64,000 bases of DNA from Gemmatimonadales bacterium (lineage in GTDB: Bacteria > Gemmatimonadota > Gemmatimonadetes > Palauibacterales > Palauibacteraceae), in contig VXOJ01000067.1 in NCBI GenBank assembly GCA_009840115.1, forward strand, positions 30,542 through 94,541. Direction: 5' to 3'. Positions 1 through 7,808 of this stretch are shown here, piece after piece (position 1 is the first letter of the stretch; each line of letters opens with the position of its first letter). The position numbers and the translations under genes are program-made. A model generated the notes under the pieces. That model worked only from the letters and a program-made list of their open reading frames with translations. It did not search any database and had not been told where the DNA came from.

Positions 1-210
1 CCCGCTGACGGCCAGCATCCCAGAGGACACCGCGGGACCCGCCTTGTGCGCCAGTTCGCATACGGAACACGCCGCCGGGGAATCGCCCGCGTCGTCGTGC
101 GTATGCGAACCCTCCGCGACGCCGACGACGACGAGCGAAAGGCCCACCAGGATTCCGGCCAGCCGGCGCATCGGGCGCCTGGATCGTCCGGCGTCGACCT
201 GGTTTGCCAT
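1..210 (-). CDS. Small secreted Cys/His protein, DUF2946-like (partial, runs off left edge)
   Basis: Seventy codons are visible, reading out of the window at base 1. The start is an ATG at 208-210 preceded by a good ribosome site (AAGGGGAG, directly upstream). Residues 14-34 form a basic-plus-hydrophobic signal peptide (two Arg, then a run of Leu/Val/Gly). After it come SHTHDD and ACSVCELAH, a short His and Cys cluster of the kind seen in DUF2946-type small periplasmic proteins that accompany metal (often copper) handling genes. The C-terminus lies outside the window. Family assignment is tentative; the gene itself is well supported by signal peptide plus ribosome site. It is divergent from the gene at 469. 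Confidence 0.55.
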   Translation of the reverse strand, partial: MANQVDAGRSRRPMRRLAGILVGLSLVVVGVAEGSHTHDDAGDSPAACSVCELAHKAGPAVSSGMLAVSG

Positions 211-468
211 GGCTCCCCTTCCGTCCCGCGAATCGGCGCGCCCGCGCGCCCGAGAGGGGCCGCGGCGGCGACGCCACGCTACCGGGCAGCCCCTCCGGGG
301 TCAACGGTCTGTAAGCAAGTCCGCGGCCAGACCAACACTTTTGATACGCCTGACCATCGGTTTTGGCATTGTCGAGAGCCTTTTGTGGCCGTCGGTGCTT
401 TCCTCGTGTGGGCGATCCAGGTCAGGACTGGATCGTAAGACGAAGGCGGAGGGCAGACGCACGGGGAC
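211..468. other. Divergent intergenic region
   Basis: Non-coding stretch between two divergently transcribed secreted-protein genes. It must hold both promoters, but no box pair stands out clearly. A modestly AT-richer patch lies at about 325-390. Confidence 0.4.
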
Positions 469-1455
469 ATGCGACGACCACGGGCCACGTCATACAAGGT
501 GTTGATCGCGATCTGCTGCACGGCGTGGATCGCGGCGAACGGGCGCTTGTCCGCGCAGGCGGGCCGGCTGGTGCTGACCGAGTCCGGCAGACACGTAATG
601 CCCGGGCACGTCCTCGTTCGCGGCGGCGCGCTGTCTCCGCGAGGGGATGCCAGCCTGTTCTGGAGTGGCGATACGGTTTGGATTGCATCGACGCGCCACG
701 CCGAGGCACGCGCCGTGTGCCCCGAGAGGGTCCGCGCGCCGCTCGGAGCGGCCTTCGTGAGCACCCCGGCGGCGGGAGGAGCACCCGTCATCGAGATCAT
801 CGACGGGGGCATGGCAGGGGCGGACGAGCCGCAGATCATCCGCTTCTCCGATGACCAATGCCGCGCGATCGCCTGGAGCGGCCCCGACCCGAGCCTGCCC
901 ACTGCTCGTGACGCGACCGGCTGGGTGTCCGCCAGCGGGACGGGCCTCGGCGGGCCCAACGGCATCCCGACGCCGCGGGCATCGCTCGTGAGGAGAGACG
1001 GCACGCCCTTCTCCCCGTCGGGCGTGGACCTGCCGATCGCTTGGTCCGACAGCGCGGCCATATCCGTGTCGAGCGGGCCACGCGGCATCATCGTCTCGTC
1101 CCGCCACTTTCCGTTCGCATGGTCGGCCGCCGCGGACGGTCGCGACCGCACGGTGGCGGGGCGTATCCCCGCCAGCAACGAGACTTACTACGCGAGCGAC
1201 CCGTGGGTCGGCACGGGCGTGTTCACCCTCGACTCCGGCTTCGTCCAGGTGCTGGCCGATCTCGCGTCGGACCGGCGTCACCTCGTTTTCTACGACTCAT
1301 CGGGCGCGTTCAGGCGCCGACGGGTCATCGACGTTCCGTTCGGGATTCTCGACACCGCGCCGGACCGACGGCAACTGCTGGCCCTCCGCCGGACGGACCG
1401 CGTCGAAATCCTCACCTACGAATGGACTTGGCAACCACACCGGGCCAGGAAGTAA
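469..1455 (+). CDS. Secreted protein of unknown function, probable beta-propeller
   Basis: The 328-residue product has an N-terminal basic stretch and a hydrophobic segment ending near residue 30 (SAQA), consistent with export. The rest is rich in short beta-strand-like units that recur about every 40-50 residues (for example GALSPRGDASLFWSGDTVW and VFTLDSGFVQVLADL), suggesting a propeller fold like the next-but-one gene. No catalytic motif was recognised. It lies 24 nt upstream of a small Cys-rich secreted protein gene and is probably co-transcribed with the 1480-4388 genes. The start is the first in-frame ATG giving a signal peptide; no strong ribosome site is visible. Confidence 0.6.
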   Translation: MRRPRATSYKVLIAICCTAWIAANGRLSAQAGRLVLTESGRHVMPGHVLVRGGALSPRGDASLFWSGDTVWIASTRHAEARAVCPERVRAPLGAAFVSTPAAGGAPVIEIIDGGMAGADEPQIIRFSDDQCRAIAWSGPDPSLPTARDATGWVSASGTGLGGPNGIPTPRASLVRRDGTPFSPSGVDLPIAWSDSAAISVSSGPRGIIVSSRHFPFAWSAAADGRDRTVAGRIPASNETYYASDPWVGTGVFTLDSGFVQVLADLASDRRHLVFYDSSGAFRRRRVIDVPFGILDTAPDRRQLLALRRTDRVEILTYEWTWQPHRARK

Positions 1456-1479
1456 GGACCCAAACCGAGGAGCGGAAAC

Positions 1480-1917
1480 ATGCTGACGAAGAGGATCTCC
1501 AACTGGATGATCGCCGCCGCGATCATCCTCGGCGTCGCGGCCCTGACGCCCAACAACGCGCAGGCGCAGGATACTGGAATAGATTTCTGCGTAAGCTGTG
1601 GCATGTTCTCGGGCGAGTGCGACGAGGGAGGAGGGGGTGTACACGACATCTGCGTCTGGGGCGAGTGGGGCGGCGTGGAGTGGTGCATTTCGTGGGGCCG
1701 CCAGTGGTGCAATCCGCGGATCGGGTTCGACGACGTAGGTGCGGACGGAGCGCTCTTGCGGGAGCGAACGTTCGCGTCTTCGGCGTCACAGGGGCTTGAG
1801 GCACAGGATTCGCCCACGGAGCACGTTCGGGACTGCAGGAGCCGCATTGTGGCGAGGGCGTACAGTTCCGATGAGGCGGAGGACATGCGTCGCCGGACCG
1901 AGTCGATCGTCATCTGA
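1480..1917 (+). CDS. Small secreted Cys-rich protein
   Basis: The 145-residue product starts at an ATG behind a good ribosome site (GAGGAG). Residues 1-29 are a clear signal peptide (hydrophobic core IIAAAIILGVAAL-like, ending NAQAQ). The segment from about 35 to 78 is rich in Cys, Gly and Trp: FCVSCGMF, GEC, DICVWGEW, EWCISWG, QWCNP. The C-terminal third is charged and low in hydrophobics. I do not recognise the family. It sits directly upstream of a six-bladed beta-propeller gene; in Bacteroidetes, NVEALA peptides occupy an equivalent position beside such propellers, so a paired role is possible but unproven. Confidence 0.6.
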   Translation: MLTKRISNWMIAAAIILGVAALTPNNAQAQDTGIDFCVSCGMFSGECDEGGGGVHDICVWGEWGGVEWCISWGRQWCNPRIGFDDVGADGALLRERTFASSASQGLEAQDSPTEHVRDCRSRIVARAYSSDEAEDMRRRTESIVI

Positions 1918-1933
1918 GGCCGCTCGGGCGTTG

Positions 1934-1980
1934 CCGATGATCGGAGGAAACCGAGGCCCGGGGCTTCTTCCGATCATCGG
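1934..1980 (+). promoter_or_regulatory. Long hairpin between Cys-rich gene and propeller gene
   Basis: A perfect 12-bp inverted repeat (CCGATGATCGGA at 1934-1945 and TCCGATCATCGG at 1969-1980) encloses 23 nt; wobble and further pairs can extend the stem inward. It begins 17 nt after a stop codon and ends 31 nt before the next start. There is no T-run, so a processing, stability or attenuation role is more likely than simple intrinsic termination. Confidence 0.5.
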
Positions 1981-2010
1981 TGGCTTCGAGTACGGATAGG
2001 AGATCGGATC

Positions 2011-3205
2011 ATGATCAAGGCGGTGCTTGCCGTCGGGGCGGCGTTCGCCCTAGCCGCGGGCCTCCCGGCCCAGGAACGTCGCGACACGCTCGTCGCGGTC
2101 TCCCGCCTGGCGGTCCCGGACAGCGTACCCCTCACGTACATAGAGCAGTTGGTCCACGCCGCGGACGGGTCGATGTTCATGCTCGATGCCCGGACGGAGG
2201 GCGTGTTGGCGTTCGGCCCGAACGGTGCGTTCCGGCAGCGAATCGGTCGGCGGGGCGAAGGTCCGGGCGAATTGCTCTCCCCGTGGCGTCTCGGGATGCT
2301 GGGGCGCGACACGTTGTGGGTCGCGGATGCGCGGCGCCGCGTCAATCTCTACGATGCTTCGACCGGGGAGAGTCTGGAGGACTTCGGCCCGGCCACATGG
2401 GATGCCGCGACGGCGGGTGGCGAGATCGTGCGACCGTTCGCGGCGCTGGCGGACCACAGCATCATGGCGTTCAGATGGGCCGAGAGGGACGTGCTGGCGG
2501 AGGTGCTCGCATTTCGCGTCGGGCGCGGGGCCGTTCCGGAAGGCGCTCCGCTTGCGCTTCTGGACCTTCGGGACCGATCCGTCGCGGCCCGGATACCCAC
2601 GGGCGACGGCAGTCTGCGGTTGCGCAATCCGTTTTCTCACAGCGATATGATCGCCGTGGGCCCCGGCGGGCGGCGCATCACGGTCATCCGCCGTCCGAGG
2701 CCGGAGGGCTCGCCCGCGTTCTTCGTCGCGGAGCGGCACGACGTGTTGCGAGGTATCGTGGAACACCGTCCAAGTGTCGTATGAGCCGCGCCCCCTGGAT
2801 GCCGGCGAGCTCCGGGCGTGGGCGGAAGATCTCGAGGCCGTGGAGCGGGTAGTCGAACTCGGCGCCTTCCCCAGCCGCTCGGCGGCGGTCGGCGCGGTGA
2901 TGGAGGCCCTCGACGCGCCCGGCCACCACCCGCCGGTCGAGAATCGTGGGCGGGGCATCATCGACGAGGGTGTGATCATGGACCCGAACGGCGACACATG
3001 GTTTCAAATGCACGACCCGTCCGGACGATCGAACGAGTGGATCGTCATCTCCGGGGAGGGTCGTGGGGGCGAGGTGTCGCGCGTGGCGGCCCCCGAGGGC
3101 GCCCGGCTGCTCGCCGCGAGCGGAGATCGGGTTTGGGCGGAGGTCCGCGACGCGTTCGACGTGCCCGCGGTTCTGGTGCTGCGGGTCCAACGCGCCGGCG
3201 GATGA
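2011..3205 (+). pseudogene. Six-bladed beta-propeller protein, interrupted by a frameshift
   Basis: The first frame (2011-2784) encodes a signal peptide (residues 1-20, ending LPAQE) and propeller strands such as DGSMFMLDARTEGVLAFGP and GRRGEGPGELLSPW, a motif typical of the six-bladed (BF3886-like/NHL) secreted family. It then runs into a stop. The second frame (to 3205) continues the same family without interruption: VSYEPRPLDAGE, then NGDTWFQMHDP and DRVWAEVRDAFDVPAVLVLRV, which is the usual closing blade. The frame switch lies between about 2745 and 2762. Joined, the product would be about 398 residues, the normal length. Either a true recent mutation or a sequencing/assembly error. The stop is 4 nt before the next ATG. 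Confidence 0.75.
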
Positions 3206-3209
3206 CCGC

Positions 3210-4388
3210 ATGACTCGTTACGCCGGTGTCCGCGCGGCCCTCGCCCCGAGCCTCGCGTTGGCCCTGCTTGCGCCCATGGTTGCCGCGCAGGAGCCGGGCC
3301 CGCGGCTGACGGGGGTTCTCGTGTCGGAGGGCGACGGCGCGCCAGTGGACGGGGCGCTCGTATCGCTCGACGGTCTCGACGGCGCCGTCGTGTGGGAGAC
3401 GCTGTCGAACGCCAGCGGCTCGTTCAGCCTGCCGCTGCCGCCTCCGGGCACGTACCGCGTGCGCGTGTCGCGCATCGGCTACGATTCGTGGACCTCCGGC
3501 CCGATCCGCATCGACTCCGCGCAGGTGTCCGAACCCCTTCGCCTCGATATCCCGGTGCGGGCGGTGCCGCTCCCGGAGTTGATGGTGACGGAGCAGACCG
3601 ACTGTCCGACGACGCCCGAGGAGCGGCGGCGTGCGTTCGCACTCTACGAGTCCGTCCTCCCGATCCTGGATTCGATGTCCGCCGCCGACACTCGCGACTC
3701 TCTGCTTGTGCGACTGGAACGGCCGATCAGGATCTGGAATCGAGGCAGGTTCCGCCGTGCACGGGACACTGTCACCGTCATGGTCTCGGAGGCGCTGCCC
3801 AACGCGTCGCCGGGACATCTGGAGACGTACGGGTACGGCGACATAGTTGGTGATTCGATGACCACCTTCTACGCCCCGGACGGTGCCGCGCTGGCGTCGC
3901 CAGGGTTCCTCGCGACGCACTGCCTGAGCACGGCCGAGCCCGAGACCGGGACTGAGGTCGCGGCCGGGCTGGCGTTCGAGCCGAGGCCCGGCCGGGAGGT
4001 TGTCGATGTCAGGGGCGTGCTGTGGATCGACACCGTGGCCAACGAACCGCGGGAACTGGCGTTCAACTACACCTCGCTGCGGCCGTTCCTCCGGCGATAC
4101 CTGGTTCCGCCGCTACGGGATTACCACGAGCGTCGCTTACCGGGCCGCCGCGCCAGCGTTGGCACCATCGGCATCGAGGAGTCTCGTTTCGGGGGGCAAC
4201 TTCGCTTCGAGCGTGTTGGCGGTGATCGTTGGCTGATCCGCGAGTGGCGGATGCTCAGGCCACGCCTCGTATCTCGCACTTTCTCGTCCCCGCGCACGGG
4301 GACCAACGTCTTGCCCCTCGCAGTGCCCGACGAGTACAGCGGCGAGGTGCTTGCCTTGTTCCGCAACACCGACCGTTCCCCGCGATGA
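3210..4388 (+). CDS. Secreted carboxypeptidase-regulatory-like domain protein
   Basis: The 392-residue product starts at the ATG at 3210, five bases after the propeller gene's stop codon. A signal peptide spans residues 1-25 (ending MVAAQE). Residues about 29-105 match the carboxypeptidase regulatory-like/transthyretin fold: LTGVLVSEGDGAPVDGALVS, then GSFSLPLPPPGTYRVRV and the characteristic RIGY. The remainder (about 110-390) is unrecognised; it includes a Glu/Asp-rich middle and RELAFNYTSLRPFL. Such proteins are common beside secreted propellers in Gemmatimonadota-like genomes and probably act at the cell surface. The role is unknown. Confidence 0.7.
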   Translation: MTRYAGVRAALAPSLALALLAPMVAAQEPGPRLTGVLVSEGDGAPVDGALVSLDGLDGAVVWETLSNASGSFSLPLPPPGTYRVRVSRIGYDSWTSGPIRIDSAQVSEPLRLDIPVRAVPLPELMVTEQTDCPTTPEERRRAFALYESVLPILDSMSAADTRDSLLVRLERPIRIWNRGRFRRARDTVTVMVSEALPNASPGHLETYGYGDIVGDSMTTFYAPDGAALASPGFLATHCLSTAEPETGTEVAAGLAFEPRPGREVVDVRGVLWIDTVANEPRELAFNYTSLRPFLRRYLVPPLRDYHERRLPGRRASVGTIGIEESRFGGQLRFERVGGDRWLIREWRMLRPRLVSRTFSSPRTGTNVLPLAVPDEYSGEVLALFRNTDRSPR

Positions 4389-4785
4389 CCGGCGTTGTGG
4401 ACTCTTCGTATGTAAAGCCACAATGATCGAGACTACCGTCGATGGTTCGGCCATAATCGCCACTGATAATCGATCTGACAATAGATGAATCTCTTTAGCC
4501 AGGAATATTAGTAGTGTCGAGGAACGGAACAGGTCGAAATACAACAATTGACATTTGCCAGTACAATTGACGCCGAACTCGAGGTTTCTCTGATTTACGC
4601 GCCGAGGACGCCATAACAGTCCCGGCATACTGAAAAGCCCCTGGCTCACGCGAAACGCTTATGACTTCCGAGCTAACCCCACTGTGGCACCATACATCGC
4701 TTGTGGAAGACCCCGGCCGATGGCTGATCCTCGATGGGAGGATTGCCCGCCCCGGTCTCCCTTCTCGGAGTTCGGGGAGGTTCGA
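4389..4785. other. AT-richer intergenic island with a direct repeat
   Basis: About 400 bases with no credible gene on either strand and noticeably lower GC than the rest of the window, especially 4395-4680. It contains two copies of ACAATTGAC (4544-4552 and 4563-4571, 19 bp apart, about two helical turns) and a weak inverted repeat TTGTGG/CCACAA (4395-4400, 4418-4423). It probably carries the promoter and operator of the regulator at 4786, or is foreign DNA. Confidence 0.45.
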
Positions 4786-5580
4786 ATGATCAACATCGTT
4801 GCGGATTCCTCGTACGACGCCGCACCTATCGAGAATGCCGTCGACGGTCCGGCCCGCATCGTTACCGATATCGGCTGTCTGGCGGGCGACGACGCCAGCG
4901 TCGGATGTCTCATTCTGGGCTGCCACGCGCCGGACTTGGCGCGGTGGATCGAGCCGTTGGAAAAGATGAAAGATGACTGGCCCGGAGTCCCGGTCATCGT
5001 GGTCACGGATCCCGAGCCCGAGGTCGCGCTCCATCTAAGCAGCATCAGGGTGTCCGCGGTCGTGTGGTTCGAGGATCTCCCGAGCATGCTCCCCTCCGCG
5101 ATCCGAGCCGCGTGCGGAGAGGATCATGGGCGGCATCTTGCCCGGGACATTGAGGAATCGACCTTGTCCCCCTCCCTTCGCTCGGCCCTGGCGCACGGCC
5201 TGAGGGCGGCCGCTACGGACCGGCCGGTTCGCAGCGTGCAGGAGTTGGCTTGCACCGTTCGCTGCTCTCACGTCACGCTGTCTCAGGAGTTTCGGAAGAG
5301 TGTCGCGGGACGGACGACCCTCGCCCGTTTCCTTCGCGCGCTGGTCATTCTCCGGGCCCACGAGCTGAGGTCAGCCGGGCTTGTCTGGGATCGCGTGGCC
5401 GGACGTCTGTGGATCTCCCGACCGACGCTCCACCGCCAGTCGATGAGGTGGCCGGGGCGCACGCTCGGTCAACTGGCAACCACATCCCGCCAACACCTTC
5501 TCGCAGAGTTCGTGCGCGACTTTACGCGCCCGCTCCTGGCCGAGCGGACCGGAGCCAATCGGCAGGCGAGAACCGGTTAG
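4786..5580 (+). CDS. Receiver-like/AraC-type HTH regulator
   Basis: The 264-residue product starts at an ATG behind GGGGAGG. Residues about 1-115 resemble a response-regulator receiver: strand CLILGCHAPDLA, then VPVIVVTDPEPEVALHL and VSAVVWFEDLPSMLPSAI. At the phosphoacceptor position, where the family has Asp, there is Gly (LILGC). Residues about 150-245 form a helix-turn-helix region with AraC-like spacing: FLRALVILRAHELR followed by VAGRLWISRPTLHRQ. It is therefore probably a phosphorylation-independent transcription factor. It shares a four-base overlap of stop codons with the convergent deaminase gene. The target is unknown; the adjacent AT-rich region is the obvious candidate operator. 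Confidence 0.6.
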   Translation: MINIVADSSYDAAPIENAVDGPARIVTDIGCLAGDDASVGCLILGCHAPDLARWIEPLEKMKDDWPGVPVIVVTDPEPEVALHLSSIRVSAVVWFEDLPSMLPSAIRAACGEDHGRHLARDIEESTLSPSLRSALAHGLRAAATDRPVRSVQELACTVRCSHVTLSQEFRKSVAGRTTLARFLRALVILRAHELRSAGLVWDRVAGRLWISRPTLHRQSMRWPGRTLGQLATTSRQHLLAEFVRDFTRPLLAERTGANRQARTG

Positions 5581-6056
5581 TACGGCATCTTGTCCTGTGT
5601 TCGGGTCCAGAGTTCGAAGGCGTCGCGTGCCCGCGGAGAGGGGACCCGCACGAGCGAGACGATCCGGCGCTCCTCGGGCGGCAGGGAGAACTCGTCGTAG
5701 ATGTCCTCGTCGCTGAACCGGATGCGCGCCGCGTCCTCGCGGGTGTTCGCGTAGTAGACGCGGCGGATCCGGCTCCAGTAGATCGCGCCCAGGCACATCG
5801 GACACGGCTCGCAACTCGTGTAGATCTCGCAGCCGCCGAGATCGAACGTGCCCAGCCGTTCGCAGGCCTCTCGAATCGCCCGGACTTCGGCGTGGGCGGT
5901 GGGATCGTTGTCCAGCGTGACGCGGTTCGTGCCCTCCGCCACGATCTCGCCGTCCTTCACCACGACGGCGCCGAACGGCCCGCCGCCCTCCTCCACGCTG
6001 CGTTCGGACAGGTCGATGGCCCGCCTCATGAACTCGTCATTCATCACGACATTCAT
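5577..6056 (-). CDS. Nucleoside/guanine deaminase (CDA-type zinc deaminase)
   Basis: About 159 residues of the tRNA-adenosine/guanine deaminase fold. It has the catalytic TAHAEVRAI (HAE, zinc ligand and proton shuttle) and SCEPCPMCLGAIYWSRI (PCxxC zinc ligands), then YYANTREDAARIRFSD and IYDEFSL typical of GuaD-like enzymes. It would hydrolyse guanine (or a related purine or cytosine) in the cytosol. The start is uncertain: tandem ATGs at 6056 and 6044 lie in a repeated ATGAATGTCGTG stretch with no clear ribosome site. Longer upstream reading frame is antisense to the next gene and was not included. Purine deamination fits the molybdenum-hydroxylase maturation genes further right, but no direct link is visible. 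Confidence 0.85.
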   Translation of the reverse strand: MNVVMNDEFMRRAIDLSERSVEEGGGPFGAVVVKDGEIVAEGTNRVTLDNDPTAHAEVRAIREACERLGTFDLGGCEIYTSCEPCPMCLGAIYWSRIRRVYYANTREDAARIRFSDEDIYDEFSLPPEERRIVSLVRVPSPRARDAFELWTRTQDKMPY

Positions 6057-6182
6057 CACGACGCTCGTTTCGTCTGGGCGTATGCGTTCGACGCCCGGAG
6101 TCCCCCGCGAATATACTCCTCCCGTCCCGTCCCCGGTTTCTCGGCCGGGGGCCCTCGTCCCCAAGCCCCGCGGCGTGCGCGA

Positions 6183-7112
6183 TTGACGAACTCGAAGGGT
6201 GGCCGTCCCTCCCGGCGTGCGGGCGAGCTCACGGTCGACCTCGGCCTCCTGGGGACGGCGATCATCTGGGGCATCAACTTCTCGGTCGTGAAGGTCGTCC
6301 TGCGGGAACTCGATCCCCTGGCTTTCAACGCCGTGCGCTTCCCGTTCGCGGCACTGGCGGTCTGGTGCCTCCTCCGCGCCACGGGGCGGCCCGTCCTCCC
6401 GCCGCGGAGCGAGTGGCCGCGGATCGCGGGACTCGCGGTGGTGGGCCACGTGATCTTCCAGGCCACCTTCATCTACGGGATCGACCTGACGCTGACGGGG
6501 AACGCCGCCCTGCTCCTCTCCACGAGTCCCGTGTGGGTGCTCCTGATCGCGTCCGCGCTCGGGCGGGAGCGGTTCAGTCCCGCGATCCTCCTGGGCGTCG
6601 TCGCGACGCTCGCCGGCATGGCGATCCTCATCACCGGCGGCACGCAGGAAGTCGGAGGCGCCGGTCTCGGCGATCTGCTCGTCCTCGGGGCCGCGCTCTC
6701 CTGGGCGTCCTTCACCGTCTTCGGACGGCGCATCACGAAGCGCCGCGGGGCGCTGGAGGTGACGGGGTGGACGCTCTGGGCCGCCCTTCCCGTCATCGTC
6801 GGCATGGGGATCCCGAACCTGATGCGCGTCGACTGGAGTTCGATTCCGCCGGGGATCTGGTTCGCGTCGGCCTACACGGGCGTCTTCGGGATCGCGATCG
6901 CCTACCTGCTCTGGTCGCGGGGCATGAAGACGATCGGTCAGAGCCGGACGGCCGTGTACCAGAACCTCGTCCCGGTGATCGCGCTGGCGACGGCGTGGAT
7001 GTGGCTGGGGGAGACGCCCACGCCGCAGCAGTTGGCGGGCGCCGCCGTCATTCTCTCGGGCGTCGCCGTGGCGCGCGGCCTCGCCGGCCGCCGGCGTCGT
7101 CGCGCACCGTGA
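6183..7112 (+). CDS. EamA/DMT-family permease
   Basis: About 309 residues with ten predicted membrane helices in two EamA repeats. The first repeat opens with LGLLGTAIIWGINFSVVKVVL and the second with DLLVLGAALSWASFTVFGRR, both family hallmarks. It is an inner-membrane exporter or importer of small metabolites; substrate cannot be read from sequence. A TTG at 6183 is taken as start because it precedes the first helix by a short basic segment and no ATG or GTG is closer; the upstream part of the frame is antisense to the deaminase. Downstream spacing to the Mo-cofactor gene is 69 nt. Confidence 0.8.
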   Translation: MTNSKGGRPSRRAGELTVDLGLLGTAIIWGINFSVVKVVLRELDPLAFNAVRFPFAALAVWCLLRATGRPVLPPRSEWPRIAGLAVVGHVIFQATFIYGIDLTLTGNAALLLSTSPVWVLLIASALGRERFSPAILLGVVATLAGMAILITGGTQEVGGAGLGDLLVLGAALSWASFTVFGRRITKRRGALEVTGWTLWAALPVIVGMGIPNLMRVDWSSIPPGIWFASAYTGVFGIAIAYLLWSRGMKTIGQSRTAVYQNLVPVIALATAWMWLGETPTPQQLAGAAVILSGVAVARGLAGRRRRRAP

Positions 7113-7181
7113 CGTGCGACCGGTTCCGTCGCGGACCGCCGGTCTCGCGACGGTATCCGGGGGCGGCCTACTTTGAAGGTC

Positions 7182-7808
7182 ATGTCCGAGGAGCGCAGGG
7201 TAGCGGGAATCGTGCTGGCCGCCGGGTCGTCGACCCGAATGGGCCGAAACAAGCTCCTGCTGGACGTCGGCGGCGAGACGCTCGTGCGCCGCGCCGTTCG
7301 CCTCGCGGGTGAAGCCGGCCTCGACCCCGTCATCCCCGTCACCGGACACGCGCGCCGAGCCGTCGAGCGCGAGCTCCAGGACCTCGACTGCACACCGATC
7401 TTCAATCCCGATCACGAGGCCGGCATCCAGACCTCCGTAGCCTGCGGGGTCGCCGCAGTGCCGGCGGCTTGCGGGGCGGCCATCGTGATGCTGTCCGACA
7501 TGCCGTTCGTGACCACGCGCATGGTGCGGACGCTGGTGGAGCGGTACGCGGAGACGGAGACCCCGCTCGTCGTGTCGCGCTACGGCGAGGTGAACGCGCC
7601 GCCCATCCTCTACGGCCGCGGCCTCTTCGGCGAGATCTCCCGCATGCGGGCGGGGTGCGGGCGGGAAGTCGTTCGACGGCACCACGGGCGGGCGGTCACG
7701 GTGGACTGGCCGACCGACCGGCTCAGGGACCTCGACCGACCAGACGAATATGAAGCCGTGCGGAGGGAGTTCGCCGCGGTCGGCTCCCGCTCGGGCGATC
7801 TCCCGTGA
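7182..7808 (+). CDS. Molybdenum cofactor cytidylyltransferase-like protein (MocA/MobA family)
   Basis: The 208-residue product carries the nucleotidyltransferase signature LAAGSSTRMGRNKLLL at residues about 11-26 and the metal/nucleotide motif LSDMPFVT near 105. These are typical of MocA, which forms molybdopterin cytosine dinucleotide, the cofactor of CO dehydrogenase and xanthine dehydrogenase. It is the first gene of the CO dehydrogenase operon and overlaps the XdhC gene by 4 nt. The start ATG at 7182 is preferred; a TTG 9 nt upstream is possible. Context supports the role of preparing the Mo/Cu cofactor for CoxL. Confidence 0.85.
   Translation: MSEERRVAGIVLAAGSSTRMGRNKLLLDVGGETLVRRAVRLAGEAGLDPVIPVTGHARRAVERELQDLDCTPIFNPDHEAGIQTSVACGVAAVPAACGAAIVMLSDMPFVTTRMVRTLVERYAETETPLVVSRYGEVNAPPILYGRGLFGEISRMRAGCGREVVRRHHGRAVTVDWPTDRLRDLDRPDEYEAVRREFAAVGSRSGDLP

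Noticed and set aside
44..505. Plus-strand frames covering the left edge.
   Set aside because: They are antisense to the better-supported minus-strand small secreted protein and have no recognisable character.
5577..7685. A 702-codon minus-strand frame including the deaminase.
   Set aside because: Only the last 160 codons look like a protein family; the rest is antisense to the EamA and MocA-like genes.
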